Below are positions 16,223 to 24,450 of a stretch of DNA of 64,000 nucleotides, one piece after another; the first letter of the stretch is position 1, and each line of letters begins with the position of its first letter. Origin of the DNA: CAVQDV01 sp963711375. Lineage in GTDB: Bacteria > Pseudomonadota > Gammaproteobacteria > Coxiellales > Coxiellaceae. The stretch is taken from positions 62,001-126,000 of the forward strand of contig CAVQDV010000005.1 of NCBI GenBank assembly GCA_963711375.1. The letters run 5' to 3'. The translations under genes were made by a program, and so were the position numbers. The notes beneath the pieces were generated by a model, which was not told the DNA's origin, made no database searches, and saw nothing but the letters and a program-made list of their open reading frames with translations.

Positions 16223-16978
16223 TTAAAAATCATTATTTTCACCCTGGATTTTTCCGAACTTTGGATTATTTTTATAGGCAGGGAAATTGGTCGAAATGTT
16301 ATCGTTGATCGTCTGTAGATTTTTTTCTTGATAAGAAGTCTGGGATACTTGGTAAGCCATGTAAGCACTTTGTGCGGAGGATTGGGCCATCATGATTCGC
16401 TTTAACTCTTGCAATTGATTCACGTTTTCGGCGCTGATTTCGGTTGCGACTTGTAAAGCTTGCAGGCGCCCTTTCGAAGTTGCGCCTTGATTTTTCAGCT
16501 GCATTAACGCTTCATGTTCACTTTGAAAATGGCTGGCACTCGATTGGGTGGCATCCATTGATGCCCTCAACGTATCCAGTGTCGAGGCATTCCATTGTTG
16601 ATAAGCCTGCTGATAATTAGTTTGCCCATCAGTAAAATTGCAATAATTCGGGTATTTTTGTCGAAATTTGGTATCTATATTTTGTGCTGTATAAGATAAG
16701 GCCTGACCTTGTTGAGATTGATCATCCATTTTTTGGATTAAGCCTTGAATGTCTTGCCATTGATAATCAGTGAGCGCAGTGGAATTTGTTTTTTGCCATT
16801 GAATCATGCTGAGTTGATTATTGATTTCAGTGGCTTGATTACTAACAGTCTTAGCGGTGTTTATCGCTGTTTTTAAATCTTGGAGGTAATTCAAATACGA
16901 ATAAGGATCGAGCCCCATTGCAAATGCTGTGCTGGACAGTGCCAGCAGCCCACATCCCACATACAATTTCTTAAGCAT
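16223..16978 (-). CDS. trbJ: TrbJ (VirB5) pilus-associated protein
   Basis: A 251-residue secreted protein. The true start is the ATG at 16976-16978, where a signal peptide begins (MLKKLYVGCGLLALSSTAFA, cleavage after AFA). The longer upstream frame overlaps trbE and is rejected. The mature protein has the long helical TrbJ body rich in Q, N and A (NTAKTVSNQATEINNQLSMI; YMAYQVSQTSYQEKNLQTIN). VirB5/TrbJ sits at the pilus tip. The start overlaps the trbE stop by 8 bases (ATGCTTAA), so the two are coupled, with an AAAGGAGAAT ribosome site. Confidence 0.9.
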   Translation of the reverse strand: MLKKLYVGCGLLALSSTAFAMGLDPYSYLNYLQDLKTAINTAKTVSNQATEINNQLSMIQWQKTNSTALTDYQWQDIQGLIQKMDDQSQQGQALSYTAQNIDTKFRQKYPNYCNFTDGQTNYQQAYQQWNASTLDTLRASMDATQSSASHFQSEHEALMQLKNQGATSKGRLQALQVATEISAENVNQLQELKRIMMAQSSAQSAYMAYQVSQTSYQEKNLQTINDNISTNFPAYKNNPKFGKIQGENNDF

Positions 16979-19550
16979 TTTTATTCTCCTTTTCTGGGGC
17001 ATTTCTTTCTCTCTCATCTCTACCATTAAAAGCCATGTGCGAGTTAATGTCATGAGGAGCCATAACGGGTTCCCTATTATTTTCGGAATACCCAAAATAA
17101 TGTTTACTCACAAATTCTGCTGCTTCATGTAAATTATTTATTTTTAGCCACTCCAAAACCCATTCTGAGTTTTCACGTGAAACAGTGGCATCAAATTGCT
17201 GGATTTTTTCTTTGTCGTTTACGCATAAAAAAGCTTTTGCTATCACACCTAAGTCAAGGCGAAATAATCTTGTGCCCAGTTCAGAGTGATAATAATAATC
17301 TCGCTTTGGGATCGCCTGCTGAATGATCTCAATTTGACGATTATTTAATCCAAAAGCTTGATATTGCCCCGCAATATGAGGCTCTGTTGCTGCTGCATTC
17401 GCTAAATAAATTCTAGTCATGCAAGAAGTTTGAATAACCGAGACTGCATCGGATTGCACGATATCGTCTAAATCTTGTGAAATAAAAATTACGGCAACAT
17501 TCGCTTTTCGAAGCGTTTTAAACCAATCCGTTAATTTCTCACGGAATAAATCATGTTTTAAATAGAGCCAGGCTTCTTCTAAGACCAAAAGCGTTGGACG
17601 CTTATCTCTAAATAACTCATCTAGCTCATTAAAAATCGCTTTAATTACCGGCAAATTTAACGAAGCCGCCTTACCTGGATTACTCAGCAACTCACCCATC
17701 TCAAAACCTATCACATCGGATTGAGAAATCAAAGACTCGGTGCCATTTAGCAGATCATGAAATCGCCCTGAATTAAAGATTTGAATCGCTTCCCGCAATT
17801 CCGGCTCTTGCACCGATAAGTGATCCAGATTTTTATATTCCGGTTTTTCGTGGGCTAAACGTAGCACGGCCTCTCGTAAACATTTTCGTTGGGCTGGACG
17901 GATCGAAACCCCTTGCACAGTGCAGATATCCACCAACCAATCGACTCCCTTATCGATTTGCTCAGAATCATCGGGTTTTAGCTGTGAAAATACACCCAGC
18001 TGACATTCTTTTTTTGATAAGTCGAAATAATCTCCACCCAGTGCTTTTATCGGGATTCGATTCGAATAATCTTTATCTAGAACAATAATCCGAGAACCTG
18101 GATATTTTCGATGACTCGCCATTAATAATGCATTTAGGGTGGTTTTGCCCTTTCCGGTTGGACCTAAAATGGCCGTATGCCCAACATCCCCCACGTGTAA
18201 ATTCAACATGAACGGGCGATTTCCTCTCGTTCCAGTCACTAATAAAGCTGGTTGATTCGCATAACCTTTAAGTGGACATGGCGCATGTAATTCGCCTTGA
18301 TAAACTGAACTTGTCGGTAAAGCATGCCCCAAATAGCGGGTATCCAGCATGATTTTACGAAGATTGTAATCCCCATGACTCGGAATTGCGCCTAAAAAAG
18401 CTTCCGTGGCATTCACACTTTCATCGCGCACCTTATATTCCATCTGCTGAATGCGCAGAATAATGTCGTCTGACATTTTTTCCAGATACTGCAGGTCTTC
18501 ATGCATCAATATTAAATTGCTGTTGTAAAATCCATAACCGATGCCACCACCTGAATTCGCCGTTTGAGCGAACTTCAATTGCTCAGCCGTTTGCTGGGCA
18601 TCCTCATCACGCTTTGCGGAAAACCCCATGGATTCCCGTAGAATACCCATCACGCCAATGGCCTTTGATGACCAATTGCGTTCATAACGTTTTAAATAAG
18701 CCGCCGCCGTGATTCGATCTAAGGGAATAAATCGACTAGACCAACGATAATTCATTGGAAAATAACTTAAAGCATCTAAAATGCCAGGAAAACTGTAGGT
18801 TGGCAAATCGTCAAGGGCTAATACTTTAATATGTTTTTTTCCAATACAAGGATGAAAGCCTGCCACAAAATCTTCACTCGATAAATACGAATCTAAAAAG
18901 CAACCGAGCTCGGGTTGTTTTAAACCATGGGCGTGACCGCTGATGCAATGATGTAAAAAGGACAATAAGGAATCACCCTTAAGAACATCCACAGTTAATA
19001 AAGATCTCTGTAAAAAACCTATCCATTCGTTCACACGTTGATTAAAGGTTTCTAATTGATCGGAAAATGCAGAGGTATTTTCACCTCCTGCATTATCAAT
19101 CGCAAATTGACGTAATTTACGATTCATCAACGAATCTGGCTTCCAAGTAATCGAGATATAATAATGTGTTTGAAAATAATGTTGGCTGTGAAATTGCTGA
19201 CGTCGTTCGTCATCAATCAAAGCCGATACTACGGAAGGAAATTCATGCGGTTTTGCATAACCCTGAAAAGGCAGGCTCACCACATTGGTTTCCACCATCC
19301 ACCCATTTCCTAAAAATTGAAAACTTTGAGACCACGTGTCTGCATGAAAATCCAACTCCGGATCCGTTGATGAATCCAAATCGGGAGCAACGTAGCGAAA
19401 ATGCCGAGATAAAGCCCCATCTTTATGCAGAATGGTATGATCATCCAGTAGTGTCAAAAAGGTCAAACAATCACTTAATCCCCGATGTATACGTAACTTT
19501 GAAAGTGCGTCTTTTATCGAATTATTCTTTTTTTCTCGTTTAAAAATCAT
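16971..19550 (-). CDS. trbE: TrbE (VirB4) transfer ATPase
   Basis: An 859-residue ATPase that powers pilus building and DNA transfer. The start is taken at 19550 (MIFKREKKNNSIKDALSKLR), the family start; the 29 residues ahead of it in the open frame overlap trbD. It has an N-terminal CagE/TrbE domain, the Walker A motif GPTGKGKT near residue 465, the Walker B LLVLEEAWLYL near 660 and FISQDLDDIVQSD of the HerA/VirB4 fold. It is preceded by trbD with a 5-base gap and overlaps trbJ. Confidence 0.95.
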   Translation of the reverse strand: MIFKREKKNNSIKDALSKLRIHRGLSDCLTFLTLLDDHTILHKDGALSRHFRYVAPDLDSSTDPELDFHADTWSQSFQFLGNGWMVETNVVSLPFQGYAKPHEFPSVVSALIDDERRQQFHSQHYFQTHYYISITWKPDSLMNRKLRQFAIDNAGGENTSAFSDQLETFNQRVNEWIGFLQRSLLTVDVLKGDSLLSFLHHCISGHAHGLKQPELGCFLDSYLSSEDFVAGFHPCIGKKHIKVLALDDLPTYSFPGILDALSYFPMNYRWSSRFIPLDRITAAAYLKRYERNWSSKAIGVMGILRESMGFSAKRDEDAQQTAEQLKFAQTANSGGGIGYGFYNSNLILMHEDLQYLEKMSDDIILRIQQMEYKVRDESVNATEAFLGAIPSHGDYNLRKIMLDTRYLGHALPTSSVYQGELHAPCPLKGYANQPALLVTGTRGNRPFMLNLHVGDVGHTAILGPTGKGKTTLNALLMASHRKYPGSRIIVLDKDYSNRIPIKALGGDYFDLSKKECQLGVFSQLKPDDSEQIDKGVDWLVDICTVQGVSIRPAQRKCLREAVLRLAHEKPEYKNLDHLSVQEPELREAIQIFNSGRFHDLLNGTESLISQSDVIGFEMGELLSNPGKAASLNLPVIKAIFNELDELFRDKRPTLLVLEEAWLYLKHDLFREKLTDWFKTLRKANVAVIFISQDLDDIVQSDAVSVIQTSCMTRIYLANAAATEPHIAGQYQAFGLNNRQIEIIQQAIPKRDYYYHSELGTRLFRLDLGVIAKAFLCVNDKEKIQQFDATVSRENSEWVLEWLKINNLHEAAEFVSKHYFGYSENNREPVMAPHDINSHMAFNGRDERERNAPEKENKNA

Positions 19551-19555
19551 AACGT

Positions 19556-19867
19556 TTACCAAGGTCGTGAAACGGATTTTATTTTCCAATTTCCTGGCAC
19601 ATTCGGATGAGCTAGTGCCGGGAAATAGGAACGCCACAAATAACGCGTGCTGCGTTTGATGATTTGCCCTAGAAGCGGGTCATATTTTGAAATCTGCGTT
19701 AAAATAAGATGAATGATGACGAAGAACACAACACCCAATAAAGCTTCCGGAAAATGAAAATGCGTGGCCGCCACCAAGGGAAATGACAGCAACGCGTTTA
19801 CCAGCACGAAACGCTTTTCTACGTTTGCAATCATGATGGGGCGCATCATGGCTTTATTAATGGGCAT
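19556..19867 (-). CDS. trbD: TrbD (VirB3) inner-membrane protein
   Basis: A 103-residue protein from MPINKAMMRPIM (ATG at 19865-19867, preceded by GAGG). An ATG at 19882 would add five residues. A paired hydrophobic stretch at about residues 20-57 (VLVNALLSFPLVAATHFHFP, then ALLGVVFFVIIHLILTQIS) forms two membrane helices, followed by the conserved KYDPLLGQIIKRSTRYLWRS, typical of TrbD. It works with TrbE at the channel base, and the trbC-trbD-trbE order is conserved. Confidence 0.9.
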   Translation of the reverse strand: MPINKAMMRPIMIANVEKRFVLVNALLSFPLVAATHFHFPEALLGVVFFVIIHLILTQISKYDPLLGQIIKRSTRYLWRSYFPALAHPNVPGNWKIKSVSRPW

Positions 19868-19892
19868 TGGTGTTCCTCGCATCTCCCACCCT

Positions 19893-20201
19893 CTACACAA
19901 CAGCGCCAGTAAAGCTTAAAAAATTCGTCACAATTTGCGCGGCAAAAATGGCCAAAGACATCCCGCAAGCGACTTGCACAAATTTTTTGGCACCACCTTG
20001 TAAATCCGCAAAAGCCATCGTAAGTCCACAAGCGACTATTGCAATCAAAGATAATGAATAAGCAACAGGACCCGTTAAAGAATCCGAAATTTTACTAAGC
20101 ACTTTTTCCCAGGAATAAACAGCGGTTTGTGAAGCAAAAGCTACGCAGGGCAAGCTGAATATTACAATGAGTGAGCACATTTTTTTAATTCGACGCATCA
20201 T
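19893..20201 (-). CDS. trbC: TrbC (VirB2) pilin
   Basis: A 102-residue prepilin. The signal peptide is MMRRIKKMCSLIVIFSLPCV then AFAS, and two hydrophobic helices follow (AYSLSLIAIVACGLTMAFA and FVQVACGMSLAIFAAQIVTN). This is the TrbC/VirB2 build whose mature form makes the conjugative pilus after processing by the signal peptidase and TraF. The AAGGAGAAG ribosome site precedes tandem ATGs at 20196-20201, and the start overlaps trbB by 17 bases. Confidence 0.92.
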   Translation of the reverse strand: MMRRIKKMCSLIVIFSLPCVAFASQTAVYSWEKVLSKISDSLTGPVAYSLSLIAIVACGLTMAFADLQGGAKKFVQVACGMSLAIFAAQIVTNFLSFTGAVV

Positions 20202-21150
20202 CTTCTCCTTCTGAATCTAAGCGTTTAAAAAAGAATTCGTTTTTTTCCGTCTCATATCCCTGCAGTTCTACAATGCCGGTGACTTTTCGACCTGAGGTGT
20301 ATTTTCGGTCTGCTTTAATTTGCACAATGATGTTGAGTGCTTCGACCGCTAAACAATACGGTGGGTTGGGAGTGACCTCACAGGCCAGATCTAAAACGCG
20401 CTGCACAGCAGCCTCCGGTGAATTCGCATGAATGGTTGCAATTCCACCGGGACAACCAGTATTCCAGGCTTTTAACATATCGAGCGCGGCACCATCACGA
20501 ACTTCGCCAATGACGATTCGATCTGGCGAATTTCGCATTGCTAGCCATAATAATTTATTCATGTTGACATGATCCGACTCGATCATCGATTTAACATTGC
20601 TTACGCGGCACTGTAATTCAGGCACTTGTTCCAACAATAAAACGCGATGCCCTTCTGGCGCCACTTGAGATAATGTGTCTAATAACGCATTTGCAAAGGT
20701 GGTTTTTCCCGATGCAGGGCTGCCACTAATCAAAATATTTTTTCGTTGTTGAATGGCTCTTGTGAGAATTCGCACTTGTTCAGCGCTTACGATTTCTGCT
20801 TCAAAATAATCTTTTAAGCTATACACCAATTTTGCACGTTTACGAATATTAAATGAAATGCCGGCAACAATCGGCGGAATGGTGACATTAATTCTTTCGC
20901 CATTAAACGGCAAAATGGCATCGAGAAATGGAGTGTGTTCGTTTAAGAATTTTCCTTCGTATTGTGCGAGTGCGTTCACAAAGGTCCATGCGGCTTCCAT
21001 CGACATGGTCCCTTTTTCGAATCCGCCTTTTCGATCATGAATAAACCAGAGCCTACCTTCAGGATTTAATATAATTTCTTTTATACAATCATCGCGCAGT
21101 GCGATCTGTATCATTTCTCCTAATTTTTCCCAGAGGTAAGCTTGGTTCAT
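20185..21150 (-). CDS. trbB: TrbB (VirB11) ATPase
   Basis: A 321-residue hexameric traffic ATPase that switches the channel between pilus making and DNA transfer. The Walker A is GSPASGKTTFANALLDTLSQ, followed by the aspartate box and Walker B (VLLLEQVPELQC; MRNSPDRIVIGEVRDGAALD) and the histidine box ATIHANSPEAAV. Length and motifs are complete. It is the first trb gene, as in ICE-type clusters (B-C-D-E-J-L-F-G-I), and overlaps trbC. Confidence 0.95.
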   Translation of the reverse strand: MNQAYLWEKLGEMIQIALRDDCIKEIILNPEGRLWFIHDRKGGFEKGTMSMEAAWTFVNALAQYEGKFLNEHTPFLDAILPFNGERINVTIPPIVAGISFNIRKRAKLVYSLKDYFEAEIVSAEQVRILTRAIQQRKNILISGSPASGKTTFANALLDTLSQVAPEGHRVLLLEQVPELQCRVSNVKSMIESDHVNMNKLLWLAMRNSPDRIVIGEVRDGAALDMLKAWNTGCPGGIATIHANSPEAAVQRVLDLACEVTPNPPYCLAVEALNIIVQIKADRKYTSGRKVTGIVELQGYETEKNEFFFKRLDSEGEDDASN

Positions 21151-21207
21151 CGTAGGTCTCTGTCAGTCATTAACCAAGATTAGTTTAGGGCTTTTTTATT
21201 AGCAGGA

Positions 21208-21229
21208 CTTCCCCTTTTAAGGGGAGAAT
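21208..21229. terminator. Hairpin ahead of trbB
   Basis: CTTCCCCTT and AAGGGGAG around 21209-21228 form a strong stem in the 90-base gap between the regulatory genes and trbB. No U-run follows in the direction of trb transcription. It may separate the lvr-like and trb transcripts or act as a processing site. Confidence 0.35.
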
Positions 21230-21240
21230 GAAATCTTTTT

Positions 21241-21456
21241 TTACTCCAAGGTAAATAAGTTCAATTGCAAACCTCGATAAACTGCGCCACCCATCGTTTT
21301 TCGATTTAATTTTCGAAGCACAAATCGCCGATAGGATTTAATCGTTTCATAACCTACCTTCATTTTTAAAGCGGTTTCTTCTAAACTCAAATCCAGCGCT
21401 GCACAATATAAGCATTGCTCCTCACGCTCGGACAATTTGATCGTAAATTCATCCAT
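21241..21456 (-). CDS. Small LuxR-type helix-turn-helix regulator
   Basis: A 71-residue protein that is almost only a LuxR/GerE helix-turn-helix: LSEREEQCLYCAALDLSLEE, then TALKMKVGYETIKSYRRFVLRKLN, matching 'L-T-x-R-E-x-x-V-L-x-x-x-A-x-G-x-S-x-x-E-I-A-x-x-L-x-x-S-x-x-T-V-x-x-H'. There is no sensor domain. Legionella islands of this type carry a CsrA-like gene (lvrC) after lvrB; here a LuxR-type protein sits in that place. It begins 3 bases after the lvrB-like stop, with its ribosome site AGGA inside that gene's end. It may regulate the trb operon downstream. Confidence 0.75.
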   Translation of the reverse strand: MDEFTIKLSEREEQCLYCAALDLSLEETALKMKVGYETIKSYRRFVLRKLNRKTMGGAVYRGLQLNLFTLE

Positions 21457-21459
21457 TTT

Positions 21460-22035
21460 TCATTCCTGCTTACGTAAATAATCCTGCACTAAAGCCTCAT
21501 AAATTCCTGCAAATTGCTCAAACAAAATCCCTCGATGCGCCAGAGGATCTGGTTTTAATTTCGACGCCGCTTCACGAACGAGGACATGTGACCACACTGG
21601 CTGTGCTCTCCACTCATTTCGCTCCAGCTCAATAAACGCACGATTGACATCTGGCAACCCATAATCCGACAAATTCCGATCGCAATACATCCTAAATTCT
21701 TTGACATTCGGCGGCCAAGCTTCTTTACTTTCACATTCATTTTGCGTAATAGTTTTCAGTAATTTCTTGAAGCCATAAGATAAATCCTCAGGGGCAAGAT
21801 CACTCAGCGCTTCGAGCCAAACGCCATTATCTTTTGTGCCATAAAGCTTCATAAATTTAAATCCGTAGGCGCTGGTCATGTGCGTCCAAAGCCAAGCCAT
21901 GTCATTTTCCGAAATTCGCTTACCCGTCAATAACCCGACGGTATGGCTTTTTAAAGCGCTCAGCATTGGCTTGCATGACGATGTCGACGGCCGTGACGAA
22001 GCCTGAACGAGTGTGAGAATTTTTTCCTGACTCAT
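21460..22035 (-). CDS. LvrB-like vir-region protein
   Basis: A 191-residue soluble protein. The middle (ISENDMAWLWTHMTSAYGFK, then FMKLYGTKDNGVWLEALSDL) and the W-P-P-N-V-K-E-F-R-M-Y-C patch look like a replication- or loading-type helical protein (phage P / DnaT-like in style). I place it as LvrB-like by position between the LvrA-like gene and the regulator. An AGGAG ribosome site eight bases before the ATG fixes the start at 22035, although this makes a 116-base overlap with the preceding gene. Function unproven. Confidence 0.6.
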   Translation of the reverse strand: MSQEKILTLVQASSRPSTSSCKPMLSALKSHTVGLLTGKRISENDMAWLWTHMTSAYGFKFMKLYGTKDNGVWLEALSDLAPEDLSYGFKKLLKTITQNECESKEAWPPNVKEFRMYCDRNLSDYGLPDVNRAFIELERNEWRAQPVWSHVLVREAASKLKPDPLAHRGILFEQFAGIYEALVQDYLRKQE

Positions 22036-22723
22036 GATTTTTCTCCTGTGAATGATATTTTTTCCGAATGCACAACCAGCGGTGAAATTCCGCTTCCCAA
22101 TCGCAGCTCAGGGTTCCTCGAGATTGATGAAAAAGAATAAACTCCGTACGCGTGTCTTCATCATCGACATCCAGAAAATTTTTTTTGATCATCTTTTCTC
22201 GAAATTTTTCTGAAAAAATAAAATTCGCCTGTATGTGTGTTTTTAAAATAGTATTACCGGATTCCGGAGGAGTGCCTGCTAAGCTATTTTTGGGTGTGCC
22301 GGCTTTTTCATGCAAAGCATTAAAAGTGCTTGAAAAATCGGATTTTTTTGAGAACGATTCTTTGCCTACTTGCTGTGCCGATTGTGTGCCTACTTTATTT
22401 TGAGCAGAAAAATCCCATGTGGCCAAAGCACATTTAAAAACAAGCCCGCATTCACCTTCAACTTTTGAAATTAAACCCGCGTTCTCAAGGCCTTTTAAAC
22501 CGCGTCGTATTTTAGACTTGCAGGGACTACCGCTTTGGTATCCCTTGTGAGGCTCTATGTATAGTTCTTCAGCGAGAGATTGATAACTAATGCGGCGCTT
22601 CTGCCCCACTATGCCCGTTGCATAATCCATATAGGGCCGAATACCTTCGTAATAAAGCACGCGATGGAAGTAAGGCAGGCCTTCCAGCGCATCTTGTTCA
22701 AGCTCCATAATCTTCATCGGCAT
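21920..22723 (-). CDS. LvrA-like winged-helix protein
   Basis: A 267-residue protein from the ATG at 22721-22723 (MPMKIMELEQDALEGLPYFH), preceded by AGGGA; a 16-residue upstream extension has no ribosome site. Residues about 35-90 (GQKRRISYQSLAEELYIEPH, then SKIRRGLKGLENAGLISKVE) form a winged helix like replication-initiator or phage O-type proteins. The C-terminus carries EFILFHQSRGTLSCDWEAEF, a DnaT/O-like tail (C-D-W-x-x-x-F-x-x-W). It is first in the regulatory operon and divergent from the repressor gene across a palindromic operator. The LvrA name rests on context. Confidence 0.65.
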   Translation of the reverse strand: MPMKIMELEQDALEGLPYFHRVLYYEGIRPYMDYATGIVGQKRRISYQSLAEELYIEPHKGYQSGSPCKSKIRRGLKGLENAGLISKVEGECGLVFKCALATWDFSAQNKVGTQSAQQVGKESFSKKSDFSSTFNALHEKAGTPKNSLAGTPPESGNTILKTHIQANFIFSEKFREKMIKKNFLDVDDEDTRTEFILFHQSRGTLSCDWEAEFHRWLCIRKKYHSQEKNHESGKNSHTRSGFVTAVDIVMQANAERFKKPYRRVIDG

Positions 22724-22802
22724 CTTGTAATCCCTGATATAGAAAACACACACAAGTAGTGGTATCATCAAAACGAATTCAAAGTAGAATTTGCTTTGCC
22801 TT

Positions 22803-22826
22803 ATTATAAAAACACGTTACGTGTTT
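22803..22826. promoter_or_regulatory. Divergent operator and -10 box
   Basis: A perfect 17-bp palindrome, AAACACGTTACGTGTTT, occupies 22810-22826 in the gap between the LvrA-like gene (-) and the repressor gene (+). On the minus strand a consensus TATAAT (22803-22808) abuts it, so a bound repressor would block that promoter. Confidence 0.75.
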
Positions 22827-22887
22827 ATTGTAAAGGGGTGATAAAAACTTTTTGAAATTTTTTATTCGTTCATCGTGGGAGTCCGCT

Positions 22888-23571
22888 ATGGAAATCAATC
22901 AAGACATCGCCAGCCGAATCCGAGAATGCCGTAAGGCTGTTGGCATCACTATCAGGGAATTGGCCGCTCGCACGAAGGAATTTTCACCAGCCAGAGTCGG
23001 CAATTGGGAACAAGGCACCCGAAACCCAGGCCCTCGAGAGGCGAAGGTTCTCGCCGACGTGTTGGGTGTATCACCTGCTTATTTACTCTGCTTGAGCAAC
23101 AGCACAAAAGGCGATTTGCACTTACAGAATGATTTTCTACCCCGCTACATTCCGCTCATTTCACTCGAGGAAGCAAAATTAAATGAAAAAAATTTGCAGA
23201 ATTTAATTAAAAATTTATCACCCTATGCCAACGACGAAAATAAAATTCCACTCGACAAATTGACCCAAGAAAATGCGGGAAAAAATACTTTCGCAACCAT
23301 TATTTTGGATAACAGCATGAGCCCTGAATTTAAACCAGGAGACATCATTATTGCCGATTTAGACAGAAAACCCAAGCCAGGTGATTTTGTAATTGCTCAA
23401 ATTGATACAACGCACATCGTCAGAAAATATAGAGAAATCGGCCGAAATACTAATAAAAACTCTCCCATTGAATTACTTCCGCTTAACGAAGATTGGGCCA
23501 CATCTCAAATACACAATTCAAAAGAAGGTAAAATTTCCGCGACCGTCATTAGCCAAATTAAAAGATTTTGA
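22888..23571 (+). CDS. CI/LexA-like repressor (LvrR-like)
   Basis: A 227-residue protein from ATG 22888 (GGGAG before it; a TTG-led upstream extension is rejected). The N-terminal XRE helix-turn-helix (IASRIRECRKAVGITIRELA) is followed by a linker and a C-terminal S24 peptidase domain. The latter has the catalytic serine in DNSMSPEFKPGDIIIADLDR and the lysine in HIVRKYRE. Proteins of this kind self-cleave on DNA damage and so release an integrated element. It faces the lvrA-like gene and presumably holds the island silent through the palindrome at 22810-22826. Confidence 0.85.
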   Translation: MEINQDIASRIRECRKAVGITIRELAARTKEFSPARVGNWEQGTRNPGPREAKVLADVLGVSPAYLLCLSNSTKGDLHLQNDFLPRYIPLISLEEAKLNEKNLQNLIKNLSPYANDENKIPLDKLTQENAGKNTFATIILDNSMSPEFKPGDIIIADLDRKPKPGDFVIAQIDTTHIVRKYREIGRNTNKNSPIELLPLNEDWATSQIHNSKEGKISATVISQIKRF

Positions 23572-23914
23572 GAGACACTTGTAAAATACCTTCTAAAAGC
23601 CGTTATTATAGGGTCAATTAACGCACAAACCTGGAATTGCCCTCAATTTTTCCAAAAGAACTTACCTCCATTTCAGAACAAGAGCTTAACCATTTTAGCA
23701 CTTAGATAAAAGAATTCGCCATTTAAAGGCCTAGCTCAATTTGTTACAATTGATTTGGTTTAAGATGCATTAAAAAAATGTGGGGGTACTCCAATGAATG
23801 AAAAAAATGCCTTTAATCTCATTTCGCAATACACTGGCACAAAAATAACTAAAGCAGATAAATGTAATAACGCTATCAGGGCCTTTAAATGAGCAAAAAC
23901 TCTAGCGACAAAGC
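23572..23914. other. Gap with a very short frame
   Basis: About 340 bases. The only frame with a plausible start is 23794-23892 (32 codons, MNEKNAFNLISQYTGTKITK, GGGGG upstream), which looks like the first part of a lost gene. Nothing else is recognised. Confidence 0.3.
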
Positions 23915-24154
23915 TTAGTTCTCACACAAAATAAAGAGAAAATCCACTATATTTTTAGCTTCGCTTTTACTTAAATAGTCTTGATTTCGATGCACGCTAC
24001 AAAGCTTAGTCTCTGGAATTAGGAGTGCTGTTGAGAGCTCTACAAAATTCCGCCTCGAAATCTTTAGTAGCAAATCAATTAAATAACCTTGGCATTCTGG
24101 CTTTAGTCTAAATTCAATATTGAAGCAATAGGGCTTTATATTTTTCGTATTCAC
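23915..24154 (-). CDS. Small hypothetical protein, GTG start
   Basis: A 79-residue frame. AAGGAAG lies six bases before GTG 24152-24154, which makes expression likely. It is a hydrophilic protein with two likely helices (ECQGYLIDLLLKISRRNFVE; YLSKSEAKNIVDFLFILCEN) and three cysteines. I recognise no family. It lies between the repressor and a two-component pair and is transcribed toward the repressor. Confidence 0.45.
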   Translation of the reverse strand: MNTKNIKPYCFNIEFRLKPECQGYLIDLLLKISRRNFVELSTALLIPETKLCSVHRNQDYLSKSEAKNIVDFLFILCEN

Positions 24155-24450
24155 GACTGACTTCCTTATTTAATTTGTTGATTAAAATAATTTTAAATGA
24201 ACTTTTTTCATTAAGCATTCACCATTTTTAAATTTACTGATGCTTTATTTTTCATCAGGTTAGTCCTAATTATTCACCGTTTTTTTTGAGACTCCGGTTT
24301 GTTACGGGCTTATGCCAAGCTCAAAACTGCGGCAAAAATCAATCAATCGCTTTATGAGATAATTATCTGTCTCTTTAGAGCAGGCACTGGCTTGCTAGAG
24401 AAAGAGCTTTGTTTTAAAGTCTTTTACTGGAATCAAATCAGGGAGATCGA
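24155..24450. other. Intergenic region before the two-component genes
   Basis: About 300 AT-rich bases with no gene. They should contain promoters for the small minus-strand gene and the response-regulator operon, but I see no strong consensus. Confidence 0.3.

Noticed and set aside
16979..17095. Longer start for trbJ
   Set aside because: It would put 39 residues before a clear signal peptide and overlap trbE by 125 bases; MLKKLYVG at 16978 is the natural start.
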